From: Geobacter sp.
GTDB taxonomy: Bacteria > Desulfobacterota > Desulfuromonadia > Geobacterales > Geobacteraceae
Assembly (NCBI GenBank): GCA_016177775.1
Contig: JACOUQ010000013.1
Coordinates: forward strand, 117,828 to 181,827
Length of the DNA: 64,000 nucleotides
Direction of reading: 5' to 3'
Position 1 is the stretch's first letter, and each line of letters starts with the position of its first letter. Position numbers and translations under genes: made by a program. The notes under the pieces are model-generated. The model was given only the letters and a program-made list of their open reading frames with translations, did not search any database and was not told where the DNA came from. This document shows, one piece after another, positions 8,617-17,813 of this stretch.

Positions 8617-9540
8617 TTATGGTGCATGAGTTTTCAGGTACTCCTTGTAATGGATGCCAAGCACACCCGAAATCATCCCTGCTCCGCGAAAGGCTACCCG
8701 TAAAGCTTTTACAAATGCATTCCGGCCTTTAACAAGTGAAACAGGGAGCAGCAGCAGTCCCAGAATAACGCGGCCAACGCCGCGATACATGTAAATTAAC
8801 TTCGTTATCGGTAAGGGGGTGAAGTCCAGTTCGCAGATGGTAGTCGTGTTGGCAAGGCGATAGCCACGCTGGAGAATCCAACGTATATTAATGCGGCTTG
8901 CCGGTATCCACTCCCGGACCACGGCATCATCAGCCCAGACTATTTTATATCCGGCCCGGCAGACCCGCATGAAAAAATGGGTATCTTCTCCGCCCGACAA
9001 CGCAAAACGTTCATCGAAGTTACCTATTATTTCGAACAATTCCATCCGGACAAGAACATTGCCTGTCCTGGCAAAATCAATATGAGAACCGTTTTGATGG
9101 CGAGGCCTGTCAAAATATTTCCCGTTTATGATCCAGACGGGCTCGACTATGTTGAAATAAGGCAGAACCGGGCCAGTGACAACATCCGCCTCGCATGTCT
9201 TTTGAATGTACAGTAGTTCATCCAGCCACGCAGGTTCAGGAACCTCGTCATCATCGATGAATGCTATGAAATTCGTGCGTTCAGAAGCACAATCAATCGC
9301 CTTGTTCCGCGCGTAGGAAATTCCGCGGCTTGTCTCCACATGGCAGAAGAGAGGCCAGCTGAAGCCGGCGGCAATCCGGTTACAGTAAGCGTACCCCGCA
9401 CCAGATGGATCGTTGTCTATGACAATGATTTCAAGATCAACATTTTCGTTTTTCCTGAAAACCAATTGTTCAAGGCTTGCCAGAAGTCGTATTAGTCCTT
9501 CGGGCCGCTGAAATGTTGTCACACACACGGAAACCCGCAA
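8617..9540 (-). CDS. GT2-family (GT-A) glycosyltransferase
   Basis: 307 residues starting at a TTG (9540) with AAGGAG five bases upstream. N-terminal GT-A fold: VSVCVTTFQRPEGLIRLLASL, IIVIDNDPSG, SRGISYARNKAI and the metal-binding FIDDDE. Further on, GGEDTHFFMRVCRAGYKIVWADDA is the usual GGED/acceptor region. The C-terminal hydrophobic part (LIYMYRGVGRVILGLLLLP) suggests membrane association. It probably extends the exopolysaccharide repeat unit; donor and linkage cannot be inferred. Confidence 0.88.
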   Translation of the reverse strand: MRVSVCVTTFQRPEGLIRLLASLEQLVFRKNENVDLEIIVIDNDPSGAGYAYCNRIAAGFSWPLFCHVETSRGISYARNKAIDCASERTNFIAFIDDDEVPEPAWLDELLYIQKTCEADVVTGPVLPYFNIVEPVWIINGKYFDRPRHQNGSHIDFARTGNVLVRMELFEIIGNFDERFALSGGEDTHFFMRVCRAGYKIVWADDAVVREWIPASRINIRWILQRGYRLANTTTICELDFTPLPITKLIYMYRGVGRVILGLLLLPVSLVKGRNAFVKALRVAFRGAGMISGVLGIHYKEYLKTHAP

Positions 9541-9588
9541 TTGTTCTCCTTGCCAATGCGTGATTGCCTGTATTGCTGATAGGCATGC

Positions 9589-10833
9589 TCACCATGCGAC
9601 TTCATCGTTCTTCTTGAACAGTGAGAAAACGGTTGCCGCGTACAAGAGCCACAAGATGTTGTTTTGTCTTAGTATGCTGCTTTCTGTCAGATTGAAGAGC
9701 AGGAAGAAGGCCAGATATACAAGCGGCCAAAGTCCCTCGATGGCGTCCATTGGGTATTTTGTTCGCAATGCTTTGCGAACTGACGCAAAGAAGCCAAGGG
9801 TAAACACAAGCACGCCAGCTAGTCCCAGATCGAGAGAGAGGTTCAGGATACCATTGTGAGCGTGTGAAGCATCCCACCCGGCCAGATCCCATACATCCGC
9901 CGATTTGCTGCCAAGTCCCATCCAGAAAGCGCTGAAGCCGTAGCCAAGGAGGGGGCGCTTGAGAATCATGTCAAGGACCAGTTCCCATAATTCCGTACGT
10001 CCGCTGAGGGTGGGGTCGCGTCCCAGCGCGTTAAGTGCGTATCCTGAATTCTGAATCAACCACACTATGCCGCTGCCGCCAGTTACCAAAAGCGCACTAA
10101 AGAAAAAAATCCTGAGGTAATAGTGCCAGCGCAACGCTTTGAACAAGGCCAGCAAAGCCATAAGAGCGACAAAGATGAGGAGTGAAGTTTTTGCAGTTGA
10201 AAGTAACAACAGTCCCAGAGAAAAGGCGAAACCGGCGAAAGCGCAAAGCAGCAGTTTGCCTCCCTCTGCGAGCAGAACCAGATAAACCATGGAACTTAAA
10301 ACCATCATTTGCCCAAGGATGTTTTTATGCACGAATATACCCCGCCAGCTTCCTTCGTGAATGTCTCTGGAAATGCCCATGGCAGGAAGAAACAAGGCAA
10401 CCAGGAGGCTCAGAATTGCAGCCAGACCCAGAGCTTGTGCAAGAAGGCGCATTTGCTCGCGCAATTCATATCGTACCGCCAGGTACATGCCGAACAATGT
10501 CGTACCTGTAAGCGCCGCCCCACGTCGCAACGTAATGCCCGGGGCATCGGACCATAAGGCCGATAACCAGGTCATGACGAGAAGACATGCCAGGAATTTC
10601 TCCCGTAAAACCAGAGCGAAAACAGTTTTTCGATAACGGATTGTCAGCAGGGCAATCACCAGATATATCCCGGAATATACTGTCTGCATGAGGGGGTCCC
10701 CTTGGGAACGTGCAAAATCAAAACCGCTCTCCATGCGTAACAGTGGGATAACGGCGTCTGATAGCAGCAACAGTGCTGTTATGGCGAATGCTTTTTCCCA
10801 CAGGCCGGCTTGTCCGTGTAAATCGGTACTCAT
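9589..10833 (-). CDS. O-antigen ligase / Wzy-like polysaccharide polymerase (membrane)
   Basis: 414 residues from the ATG at 10833; a longer frame would run into the preceding gene, so the internal start is preferred. The protein is almost entirely transmembrane, with about ten to eleven hydrophobic segments. A periplasmic loop includes GRTELWELVLDMILKRPLLGYGFSAFW and SHAHNGILNLSLDLGLAGV, the hallmark of the Wzy_C/O-antigen ligase superfamily (conserved Arg and His-Asn). In a Wzx/Wzz locus it is most likely the repeat-unit polymerase. Ligase activity cannot be excluded from sequence. Confidence 0.85.
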   Translation of the reverse strand: MSTDLHGQAGLWEKAFAITALLLLSDAVIPLLRMESGFDFARSQGDPLMQTVYSGIYLVIALLTIRYRKTVFALVLREKFLACLLVMTWLSALWSDAPGITLRRGAALTGTTLFGMYLAVRYELREQMRLLAQALGLAAILSLLVALFLPAMGISRDIHEGSWRGIFVHKNILGQMMVLSSMVYLVLLAEGGKLLLCAFAGFAFSLGLLLLSTAKTSLLIFVALMALLALFKALRWHYYLRIFFFSALLVTGGSGIVWLIQNSGYALNALGRDPTLSGRTELWELVLDMILKRPLLGYGFSAFWMGLGSKSADVWDLAGWDASHAHNGILNLSLDLGLAGVLVFTLGFFASVRKALRTKYPMDAIEGLWPLVYLAFFLLFNLTESSILRQNNILWLLYAATVFSLFKKNDEVAW

Positions 10834-10846
10834 ACGATAAATCCCG

Positions 10847-12136
10847 TCAACCGCTAAGGGCGGAATGCTGAGTTGCCAAAATGGGTTCTTTGCCGGAGAT
10901 GCGTAGACCAATAAGGCACAGCAAGATCACCAGCAGGGTGTCAGAGGCAATGCTGGCCCAAGCCGCGCCACGCCAGGAATAGGCCGGGATCAGCCAGAGG
11001 TTTATTGCCACATTGAATCCAGCCACAAGCAGTTGCATGATGCTGCGCACTCTCTGGTAACCGGCGCCGGTCAATGCATCCGCTGCAAGGTAATGAACCG
11101 TCTTCAGAAAAGGCAGGAGTGCCAGCCAGCGTACTGCGTTCACGGTGTCGTCATACTCAGGCCCCAAGATGCGGGAGAGAAGGGGGGCTGCGGCAAAAAG
11201 CGCAAAGCTGCCCAGAAGTCCGTAGCACCCGGCTGCGGGGAAGAGCTTTTTGGCGAAATCTATGGAGCCATGCACACCCGCGGCGCCGTGCTGGAAAAAT
11301 CTTGCATGAGCTGCGTACATCAGGGAGCGTACCGGAATAAAGGTTACGTCGATTATGCGATAGGCGACCCCATAGATTCCGGTTGCCTCCAAGGTAGAAA
11401 GACGGGCCAGCATGGTTTTGTCGATATCGTTATACATCCCCTGCGCCGAGAGGCTGACGGAAAAGTAAAACCCTTCGCTAAAGCCATCTTTGATGCCGGC
11501 AGCATGAAAGAGAGGTCGCCCGAGTTCCACGTGCACCAGCCTAATGCCAATCAGCGCGCTGAGTGCAGTGCTGGCCAGATACAGATAACCCCATTGCACC
11601 GGCGAGGGGGACCGGTCGTAACTGATCAGACAGGCGACTGCCGTCAATTTGCAGATGCTCGGCAGAAGTTGAATCATGGCGGTCCTGCCGAGGTGCTGAA
11701 AGGCCTGAAATGCCTGCCCGCAGATATCGAGAAGCCTTGAAAAAAAAAGGTCCGCAGCCGCCACGGCAAACACGAGTGAAACTGGAATGGCAGCAGGAAG
11801 AACCAGTTGAGCCAAGGCGATGACAGCCACCAGCAATAATGTTCCCGAGATCAGGATCATGCACAGGGCATTGCCCCAGCATATGCCGAACGAACTTGCG
11901 TTCCTGGCCACGTTCTTGATTAACAGGTTACCACTTCCCATGCTGGAAAAAGGTGCCAGAATCCCCACCAAAGCCACAACGCCGATAAATGACCCATACC
12001 CTTGTGCTCCCAACGCGCGGGCGACAAGGATGAAGCAACCAGCCTGAATGAAGGTGCGCAGCCCTTGCCCCAGGAACATCCAGAAGGTGTTGCGTGCCAG
12101 TTGATTGCTTGTTATGTGATTGATTGTCGACTTCAT
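10847..12136 (-). CDS. Polysaccharide flippase (Wzx-like, MOP superfamily)
   Basis: 429 residues with about twelve predicted membrane spans. The N-terminus (NTFWMFLGQGLRTFIQAGCFILVARALGAQGYGSF) matches the polysaccharide transporter family, and DIDKTMLARLSTLEATGIYGVAYR is the typical central motif. It flips undecaprenyl-linked repeat units across the inner membrane. The stop lies 13 bases before the chosen start of the polymerase-like gene, consistent with one transcript. A Shine-Dalgarno sequence is not obvious at 12136. Confidence 0.88.
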   Translation of the reverse strand: MKSTINHITSNQLARNTFWMFLGQGLRTFIQAGCFILVARALGAQGYGSFIGVVALVGILAPFSSMGSGNLLIKNVARNASSFGICWGNALCMILISGTLLLVAVIALAQLVLPAAIPVSLVFAVAAADLFFSRLLDICGQAFQAFQHLGRTAMIQLLPSICKLTAVACLISYDRSPSPVQWGYLYLASTALSALIGIRLVHVELGRPLFHAAGIKDGFSEGFYFSVSLSAQGMYNDIDKTMLARLSTLEATGIYGVAYRIIDVTFIPVRSLMYAAHARFFQHGAAGVHGSIDFAKKLFPAAGCYGLLGSFALFAAAPLLSRILGPEYDDTVNAVRWLALLPFLKTVHYLAADALTGAGYQRVRSIMQLLVAGFNVAINLWLIPAYSWRGAAWASIASDTLLVILLCLIGLRISGKEPILATQHSALSG

Positions 12137-12219
12137 TAAATAAACTATTCACCACAATGATAGGAAATTTGAAACAAAAGGATACGTAGCATAGTACATG
12201 TTTTATTAATTCCTGCGGC

Positions 12220-13659
12220 CTACGCTGCCCCTGCTCCTTTCAGCACCGCCGGAATGGTTCTGGCCAGGATTTTAAAGTCGGACCACAAAGACCATTGGTC
12301 GATGTACTGGATATCGAGTTCCATCCACTTTTCAAACGAGACATTGTTTCTGCCGCTTATCTGCCACAGGCAGGTCATTCCCGGACGGACGCTGAAGCGG
12401 CGCCGGTGCCAATCCTGATCGAATCCAGCATAATCCCGCAGTGGCAGGGGCCTGGGACCTACCAGGCTCATATCCCCCAGAAGGACGTTAATGAACTGAG
12501 GTAGTTCATCCAGGCTGGTTTTTCTCAGGAACCTGCCGAATGTTGTGATTCTGGGGTCATTCCTGATTTTGAATACAGGGCCACCGGCCTCGTTGAGATG
12601 TTCCAGTTCGGGCAGCTTCTGTTCGGCATCAGGGATCATCGTACGGAACTTGAACATGCGAAATCGTCGTTTGTTGAGTCCTAGCCGTTCCTGGATGAAA
12701 AGCACGGGTCCCGGCGAGGAAGCCTTGATCAATAGGGCAATGAGTAGGAATAGAGGTGAAAGGCAGATAATCAAAGAAAGGGAAATAATAAAATCCAGCC
12801 CCTGTTTTATTACAACAGACTGTCCTTCCATGTTGCCGGTATAGAGAGTAACCATCCTGCTATCCTCAAAGGGTTCCGATTTCAGCCGGGCAAGCTTCAG
12901 GTTGAAGATGTCGGAGAGAAATCTCGAAATTATTCCCTGTTCCTCGCACAAAGAGACAATTTGAGAGGCCTGCTGGTAACATGATTTTATGGGAAGGCAG
13001 ATCACTACTTCATCGATAATATGGTTTCTCAGAAAGGCGGGGAATTCGGCCAGGTTTGCAACCAGAGGGTAACCTGTGTTTTGAAATTCTTCGAGTCCGC
13101 TCCAGTCATTATCCACAAAGCCAGCGAGCCGGTAGCCAAGTTCGGGCTTGGCCTCGATTCCAGTGGCAAAACGAACTGCCCGGTAGTTTGTGCCGATGAT
13201 GAGCATTTTTCGCAGGTTTCTGCCGCGAACCCTGAATCGTTTCAGGACATATCTGAGCATGAGTCTGCTCAAAACCGCATTGACGCAGCATACAGCCCAC
13301 AAAACCGCCAGGAAGTTGATGTTGGCCATCCTGATATTAAATAGCGTGGCCATGACAAATATTGCCAGAGTACCGACGGATGTTGCCTTGATTATGTCAA
13401 CTGCGTCGCTTCGATAAGTGGAGAGGCGTTTCGAATGATAGAGCCCGAAACGGGAAAAAATCGTGTGCCAGATCAAAAGGATGCTACCGAATAGCATGAC
13501 GTTCTGGATCTTGACCCGCATGGAAAGGAATCTGGCAAAGCTGACCTTTTCCAATGGAAGGTCCACGATTAACGCGCCAAGGAAAAAGCAGAAAATCAAG
13601 TTTGCGAGGTCAAACAGCTTCAACAGCTTGAGAAGGAGTTGTCTACGCTGGGGAATCAT
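12220..13659 (-). CDS. Undecaprenyl-phosphate sugar phosphotransferase (WbaP/WcaJ type)
   Basis: 479 residues. N-terminal membrane helices are followed by a CoA-binding-like/Rossmann segment (KMLIIGTNYRAVRFA, GFVDND), then a last helix and the catalytic bacterial sugar transferase domain. That domain shows PGPVLFIQERLGLNKRRF, MFKFRTM, RKTSLDELPQFINVLLGDMSLVGPRP and RFSVRPGMTCLWQISGRN. The enzyme starts repeat-unit synthesis by moving a sugar-1-phosphate onto undecaprenyl phosphate at the inner membrane. Glucose, galactose or GalNAc specificity cannot be read from sequence. Confidence 0.92.
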   Translation of the reverse strand: MIPQRRQLLLKLLKLFDLANLIFCFFLGALIVDLPLEKVSFARFLSMRVKIQNVMLFGSILLIWHTIFSRFGLYHSKRLSTYRSDAVDIIKATSVGTLAIFVMATLFNIRMANINFLAVLWAVCCVNAVLSRLMLRYVLKRFRVRGRNLRKMLIIGTNYRAVRFATGIEAKPELGYRLAGFVDNDWSGLEEFQNTGYPLVANLAEFPAFLRNHIIDEVVICLPIKSCYQQASQIVSLCEEQGIISRFLSDIFNLKLARLKSEPFEDSRMVTLYTGNMEGQSVVIKQGLDFIISLSLIICLSPLFLLIALLIKASSPGPVLFIQERLGLNKRRFRMFKFRTMIPDAEQKLPELEHLNEAGGPVFKIRNDPRITTFGRFLRKTSLDELPQFINVLLGDMSLVGPRPLPLRDYAGFDQDWHRRRFSVRPGMTCLWQISGRNNVSFEKWMELDIQYIDQWSLWSDFKILARTIPAVLKGAGAA

Positions 13660-13700
13660 ACCTGTAAACCTTTAGCCGCTGATTTTGAACAAATGTTCTT

Positions 13701-14363
13701 TTATAATCGCCGATAAATTAAATCAGGTATGCAATAACGTCGCTTGTTAAGAACAATGCCTAGCAGTGTCCCGCCGCTTCTTTCTATTTTGTCTCGAGCA
13801 TGTTTCGCCACCGGCCAGCGGGTTTTTTCAGCTTCTACGACCAGAACAACGCCATCCATTTTCGGGGCGAGGGCCAAACCATCACAGGATACGGCCACAG
13901 GGGGGGAGTCGACGAGAACAAGATCGAATTTCTGTTTCAGCTTTTCCTTAATTATTAAGGGGACAGGAGAAAAACGATCTTGAAGAGTTTGGTCGGGGCA
14001 GGTTCCGACCGGGCTTACATAAAGGTTTGAATCCCCAATCCTGTGCATGGCATTTTCCAGGTCCTCGCCATTTATGAGCGTATCCTGCCATCCGCGCTTC
14101 CTTGACATGTTGAAATGCAGGTGTTGGCTCGCATTCAGCTGATCTGTGTCAATAATCAGGACAGACTTGGTTAACTTGAAAGCGGCAACCTTGGCAAATT
14201 CTCGCACAATGGTCGACGTTCCTTCTCCCTGTCGGGCTCCGATGAATTGAAGGACCTTGCCATGTGGGTCAGGAAGCAGGGTCATGATATTATGATAAAG
14301 AACCACCATCTCCTGCTCAATCGTCGAGTCGGTTATAGGTCGGCCTTTGGAAAGTTCGTCCAA
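13701..14363 (-). CDS. CpsD/BY-kinase-like ATPase with degenerate Walker A motif
   Basis: 220 residues; probable TTG start at 14363 with GGAG upstream. It matches the cytoplasmic kinase half of bacterial tyrosine kinases and partners the Wzz-like protein encoded just upstream. Visible motifs: P-loop region FIGARQGEGTSTI, Walker A' SVLIIDTDQ, and Walker B-like FDLVLVDSPP. The P-loop reads GEGTST, so the usual catalytic lysine (GEGKST) is a threonine. The C-terminus has only two tyrosines (YCIPDLIY) rather than a tyrosine cluster. It may be a regulatory pseudokinase controlling chain length or may use a variant ATP site. It lies 30 bases after the wzz stop. Confidence 0.8.
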   Translation of the reverse strand: MDELSKGRPITDSTIEQEMVVLYHNIMTLLPDPHGKVLQFIGARQGEGTSTIVREFAKVAAFKLTKSVLIIDTDQLNASQHLHFNMSRKRGWQDTLINGEDLENAMHRIGDSNLYVSPVGTCPDQTLQDRFSPVPLIIKEKLKQKFDLVLVDSPPVAVSCDGLALAPKMDGVVLVVEAEKTRWPVAKHARDKIERSGGTLLGIVLNKRRYCIPDLIYRRL

Positions 14364-14393
14364 AATCGGTTCTCCATATATTTCTTCGAGTAA

Positions 14394-15962
14394 TTATTCA
14401 ACGCTCGTTTCAAATGAAGTAAGCCCCTGTTTCCCCAGGTTATCTATTTGGCAAATGGGGTAGGAAAGGCGATCCTTTTGTTTTGAATCAGATTCCAATT
14501 CATTATTATGGGCGATGCTGGTGAGCACAGGTACTCCCAGATGGAATTCCGCACTTTCCGGGGTAGTAAGCGTCTGTGCGGCATATGCCGACAGAAAGGC
14601 CGATCCCACGCCCGAAACTGCACCGAATATGATTCCCAGCGCAATGTTAAGCAGTTTTCTTGGTTTAACAGGTTTTGCCGGCACGGAAGCCGGTTGTATA
14701 ACGCTTATATTGGAAAGTTTCATCCGGTCCAGGTCATCTGAAATGCGCGCCTCTTCAAATCTGTCGGCATAAGTGAGGTAATTCTTTTCACTTATGATCT
14801 TTTCACGGTTCAAGTTTTGCATTTCTTTGCCGCGCAGATCGAGAGCCTGTATCTCTCCGTCCACCTGAACAATTTGTTGTTTCAGTTTTGCGGCCTTGGC
14901 CTGCTGGGCATTAAGCTCTGCTTCTGTTTTGATCAGTTCGATTTCCAGCGATTGATAAACCGGGCTCCCGGACTTGACCTTGTCACCTATGTCGTGCTCC
15001 TGCTCTTTCAGGAATCCCTGTACAAGGGATATCTCCTTGCGGTTGTTGATAACCAGGCGATTCCCTTCTTTATACTTTTTAAGAAGTTCGAGTTCATTGA
15101 GCTGCAAATTGAGCAGTTTTGACTTTGCCTCAACAATTATCTTGTCCCTTTCTGTCTGCGTATACAGGGCTCTTTCCCCTGTGGCTGACTTCATTTGATT
15201 TTTAAGATAGGAAAATTTTTTTTGCAGTTCATCAAAGCTGTTCTGGCTGCTTTTCAGGGAGTTGTCCAGCTCCATGCGTTGATTGAGAAGAAGGGTCCTC
15301 TGTTCATCGATGGAGAACAACCTGTTTTTTTGCTTGAAAACCTCCAGCTTATCCTCTGCGCTCTTCAGCTTGTGTTCATACGATACGAGTTGGCTTTCAA
15401 GAAACGAAGATCGGGGCTCGCTGAAAACCTGGAGATGTTTTTCGCGGTACATTTCCACCAGGAGGTTTACCGCCATCGCGCTGATCTGCGGGTCTTCATG
15501 GCGGAAAGAAATCCGGATGACGTTTGATTTCCTGACCCCTTCTACGGTGAGTTTTTTTTCGAACTCAAGCACTGCCGTTTCCAGAGGTGCCATCTTTGAG
15601 GGAGGTTGTTTAGCCAGCTCGGGATAGATTTTAGCGATAGTGATGGTGGTTATGACCTTGGCAATCAAATCATGATTGGTCAGGATCTGAATTTCGGAGT
15701 TGATGACTTCTTCCTGGTTAAGAGACATCAATGGCCTGCTGTCTCCCACTTCGGGGCGGTTGATATATTCTCTCCCGAATTTTACCAGAATAGTCGATTT
15801 TGCTTCATAAACAGGTGGAAGCAGGAACGATATGAGTGTTACCGTTATGACGATTGCAACAAGCACAATTACTACAGTCAACTTGTATCTGAACAGGACG
15901 GATAGAAAGTCTCTCATACTTCCTGTCTGATTGTTTTGCCCGATTAACGGCACATTTTCCAT
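14394..15962 (-). CDS. Wzz/GumC-type chain-length determinant (polysaccharide co-polymerase)
   Basis: 522 residues from the ATG at 15962, ten bases after the stop of the export protein gene and preceded by GAAGGG; a longer frame would overlap that gene. N-terminal helix (YKLTVVIVLVAIVITVTLISFLL), the Wzz domain (YEAKSTILVKFG), a long periplasmic coiled coil (about residues 180-400) and a C-terminal helix near PAKPVKPRKLLNIALGIIFGA, the Pro-rich motif of these proteins. It sets polymer length and links Wzy to the export channel. The kinase domain is a separate gene immediately downstream, as in Gram-positive CpsC/CpsD pairs. Confidence 0.9.
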   Translation of the reverse strand: MENVPLIGQNNQTGSMRDFLSVLFRYKLTVVIVLVAIVITVTLISFLLPPVYEAKSTILVKFGREYINRPEVGDSRPLMSLNQEEVINSEIQILTNHDLIAKVITTITIAKIYPELAKQPPSKMAPLETAVLEFEKKLTVEGVRKSNVIRISFRHEDPQISAMAVNLLVEMYREKHLQVFSEPRSSFLESQLVSYEHKLKSAEDKLEVFKQKNRLFSIDEQRTLLLNQRMELDNSLKSSQNSFDELQKKFSYLKNQMKSATGERALYTQTERDKIIVEAKSKLLNLQLNELELLKKYKEGNRLVINNRKEISLVQGFLKEQEHDIGDKVKSGSPVYQSLEIELIKTEAELNAQQAKAAKLKQQIVQVDGEIQALDLRGKEMQNLNREKIISEKNYLTYADRFEEARISDDLDRMKLSNISVIQPASVPAKPVKPRKLLNIALGIIFGAVSGVGSAFLSAYAAQTLTTPESAEFHLGVPVLTSIAHNNELESDSKQKDRLSYPICQIDNLGKQGLTSFETSVE

Positions 15963-15972
15963 GGGAGACCCT

Positions 15973-16665
15973 TCAGTTAAAGACATTAAGTCCCAAGCCG
16001 ATGGGAACTGGTACATTTTTGCGTATGTACTGATCTACCCACTTATTAAGGTTTGCAATGTGCGATTTCGGTATATGTACGATATCGAAGGGAAGAAGGC
16101 CGATGTCCTGATCCAGGTAGGCGGACTCCATGGTGTTTTCCAGATTTAAGACAATTGGTGTCAGTTTGTTGTCGGCAATTCTTCGGATAACGATGACTTC
16201 GTCAAGACTGGCTGTATCTTTAAGCCCGCCGGCCTGGGATATGGCCTGCCTGACGGTCGTCGGTCCGACTATGCTGAGCATGCCGGGATTGTTAACCTCG
16301 CCGTCTACATAGATCCGCTGCGAGTTGAAAGAACGGACGATCACGGTAACTTCGGGGTTTTCGAGTTCCCTGGAGTAAGTTGAAGTGAGCAGATTGGACA
16401 ACTGAAGGGGGGTCAGTCCGGCAGTTATGATTTCTCCGGCCAGTTGCAGGGAAATGCGGCCGTCAGGCCGAACGGTAATCTGTTCGTTCAGGTCCGGGTT
16501 ATAGTAGAATTTGATATCAAGCAGATCTCCTGACTGGATTCTGTATTCCTGAGATGAGAGAGGCGTTTGGGTGGCAGGGGGATAAACAGGCGAGTATTGC
16601 TTGACTGCGGGAGTGCAGGCAGTCAGAAAAAGGCAAATAAAGCCAGTTTTTATGAAGCTTGGCAT
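15973..16665 (-). CDS. Polysaccharide export lipoprotein (short Wza-like, OPX family)
   Basis: 230 residues. It begins with a lipoprotein signal (FICLFLTAC, Cys at about 17). Next come the polysaccharide export domain (YRIQSGDLLDIKFYYNPDLNEQITVRPDGRI split over two strands) and a SLBB-type domain (RIYVDGEVNNPGML, TVRQAISQAGG). The long C-terminal helix that forms the outer-membrane pore in E. coli Wza is absent, so this is a short OPX protein that would need another outer-membrane partner. It is the first gene of the minus-strand exopolysaccharide run. The 244-base gap upstream should hold the locus promoter, but no confident -35/-10 or sigma-54 match was found. Confidence 0.88.
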   Translation of the reverse strand: MPSFIKTGFICLFLTACTPAVKQYSPVYPPATQTPLSSQEYRIQSGDLLDIKFYYNPDLNEQITVRPDGRISLQLAGEIITAGLTPLQLSNLLTSTYSRELENPEVTVIVRSFNSQRIYVDGEVNNPGMLSIVGPTTVRQAISQAGGLKDTASLDEVIVIRRIADNKLTPIVLNLENTMESAYLDQDIGLLPFDIVHIPKSHIANLNKWVDQYIRKNVPVPIGLGLNVFN

Positions 16666-16855
16666 ATCTGGTTCTATGCTCCCATTTCAATAAATATAAA
16701 AAAGTTCAGAGAAGGTGAGCATGACAAAGCAAGATCATTTGATGACACCGCCAATCGTTCCACTATTGCAGAAGTATTAGCACATAATTATTGTTCGTGT
16801 CTAATAATTTAATCTGCAACTCCTTCAAACGTTCGCCTCGTCCAGATTGCCGACG

Positions 16856-16893
16856 AAAAAAAAGCGCTGCCCCTTCGGAGCAACGCCTTTTTG
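16856..16893 (-). terminator. Terminator after ubiE
   Basis: On the minus strand an A-rich arm and GGCGTTGCTCC pair with GGGGCAGCGC followed by a run of eight T. The loop is GAA(G). It is 17 bases beyond the ubiE stop and separates ubiE from the exopolysaccharide operon. Confidence 0.75.
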
Positions 16894-16909
16894 AAAAGTG
16901 AGGTGACGG

Positions 16910-17632
16910 TCATGCGTTCGCTTCTGTTTTTTCCCCCACATACACCGTAGCAATTCCGCCTGTCAGATCGTGATGAACAACGCTTGTGAAGCCCACGTCT
17001 TTCATCATCCTCGTGAACTCCTCCTGGGAGGGGAATTCGAGGACAGAGTCGGGTAGGTACTTGTAGGCGCTGAAGTCGGAAAAAATCCCACCGATGAGCG
17101 GGAGGACCTTCAGGAAGTAGAAATGATAGAGTTTGCGGAAAAGGGCCGACCTGGGCGTGGAAAATTCGAGGATGACGACCCGGCCACCCGGTTTCAGCAC
17201 GCGCAGCATCTCGGCCAGCCCGAGGCTGCGGTCCACTACATTGCGGATGCCGAATGCAATGGTGACAGAATCGAAGGAGTCGTCAGGGTAGGGGATTGCC
17301 TCGCATGGTGCCACTCCCAGGGTGATGCGGTCGGAGTAGGGGGAATTGCGCGCCTTCTCCTTTCCAAGGTCGATCATCTCCTTGCAGAAGTCGAGTCCGA
17401 CGATTTTCACCGATGGGGGAGTCGCGGCGGCCATGGTGAGGGCCACGTCGCCGGTGCCGGTGGCAACGTCGAGGAGAGTCCCACCTTCTGTCCACTTAAC
17501 CTGCCTGATTGCGAACCTGCGCCACCTCTGGTCGATGCCCAGGGAGAGGAGCCGGTTGAGAAAGTCGTAGCGTGGCGCGATGGCGCCGAACATCTGCTGG
17601 ACCTGTTCCCCTTTGCGGGAAAGTTTGAACAT
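16910..17632 (-). CDS. ubiE: Demethylmenaquinone/ubiquinone methyltransferase UbiE/MenG
   Basis: 240 residues, full length for the family. SAM-binding motif I LLDVATGTGDVAL, motif II region PYPDDSFDSVTIAFGIRNV, and LRVLKPGGRVVILEFSTP; the N-terminal VQQMFGAIAPRYDFLNRLLSLGID is diagnostic for UbiE/MenG. It C-methylates demethylmenaquinone in the last step of menaquinone synthesis. In a Geobacter-type anaerobe the menaquinone role is more likely than ubiquinone. It is divergent from the diadenylate cyclase gene, with 181 bases between. Confidence 0.95.
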   Translation of the reverse strand: MFKLSRKGEQVQQMFGAIAPRYDFLNRLLSLGIDQRWRRFAIRQVKWTEGGTLLDVATGTGDVALTMAAATPPSVKIVGLDFCKEMIDLGKEKARNSPYSDRITLGVAPCEAIPYPDDSFDSVTIAFGIRNVVDRSLGLAEMLRVLKPGGRVVILEFSTPRSALFRKLYHFYFLKVLPLIGGIFSDFSAYKYLPDSVLEFPSQEEFTRMMKDVGFTSVVHHDLTGGIATVYVGEKTEANA

Positions 17633-17813
17633 TTTCCTGTCCTTTTGCCGATTAAGATGCTATAAAATAGCGATTTTACTCGCCGCGTAGTTGTAGCACA
17701 ATTCCCTCCCGATGAAAACCACTAATGCTATTGCCATGAAGCGGCAATGTAAACGGATCCGGGGGTAATCCCCCCGACCACTTCATGATCGCGGCAGTTC
17801 GAAAGGAAGCCCG

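Noticed and set aside
16666..16909. Search for a sigma-54 promoter or c-di-GMP (GEMM) riboswitch ahead of the exopolysaccharide locus
   Set aside because: No TGGCAC-N5-TTGC match and no GEMM core could be found on the minus strand.
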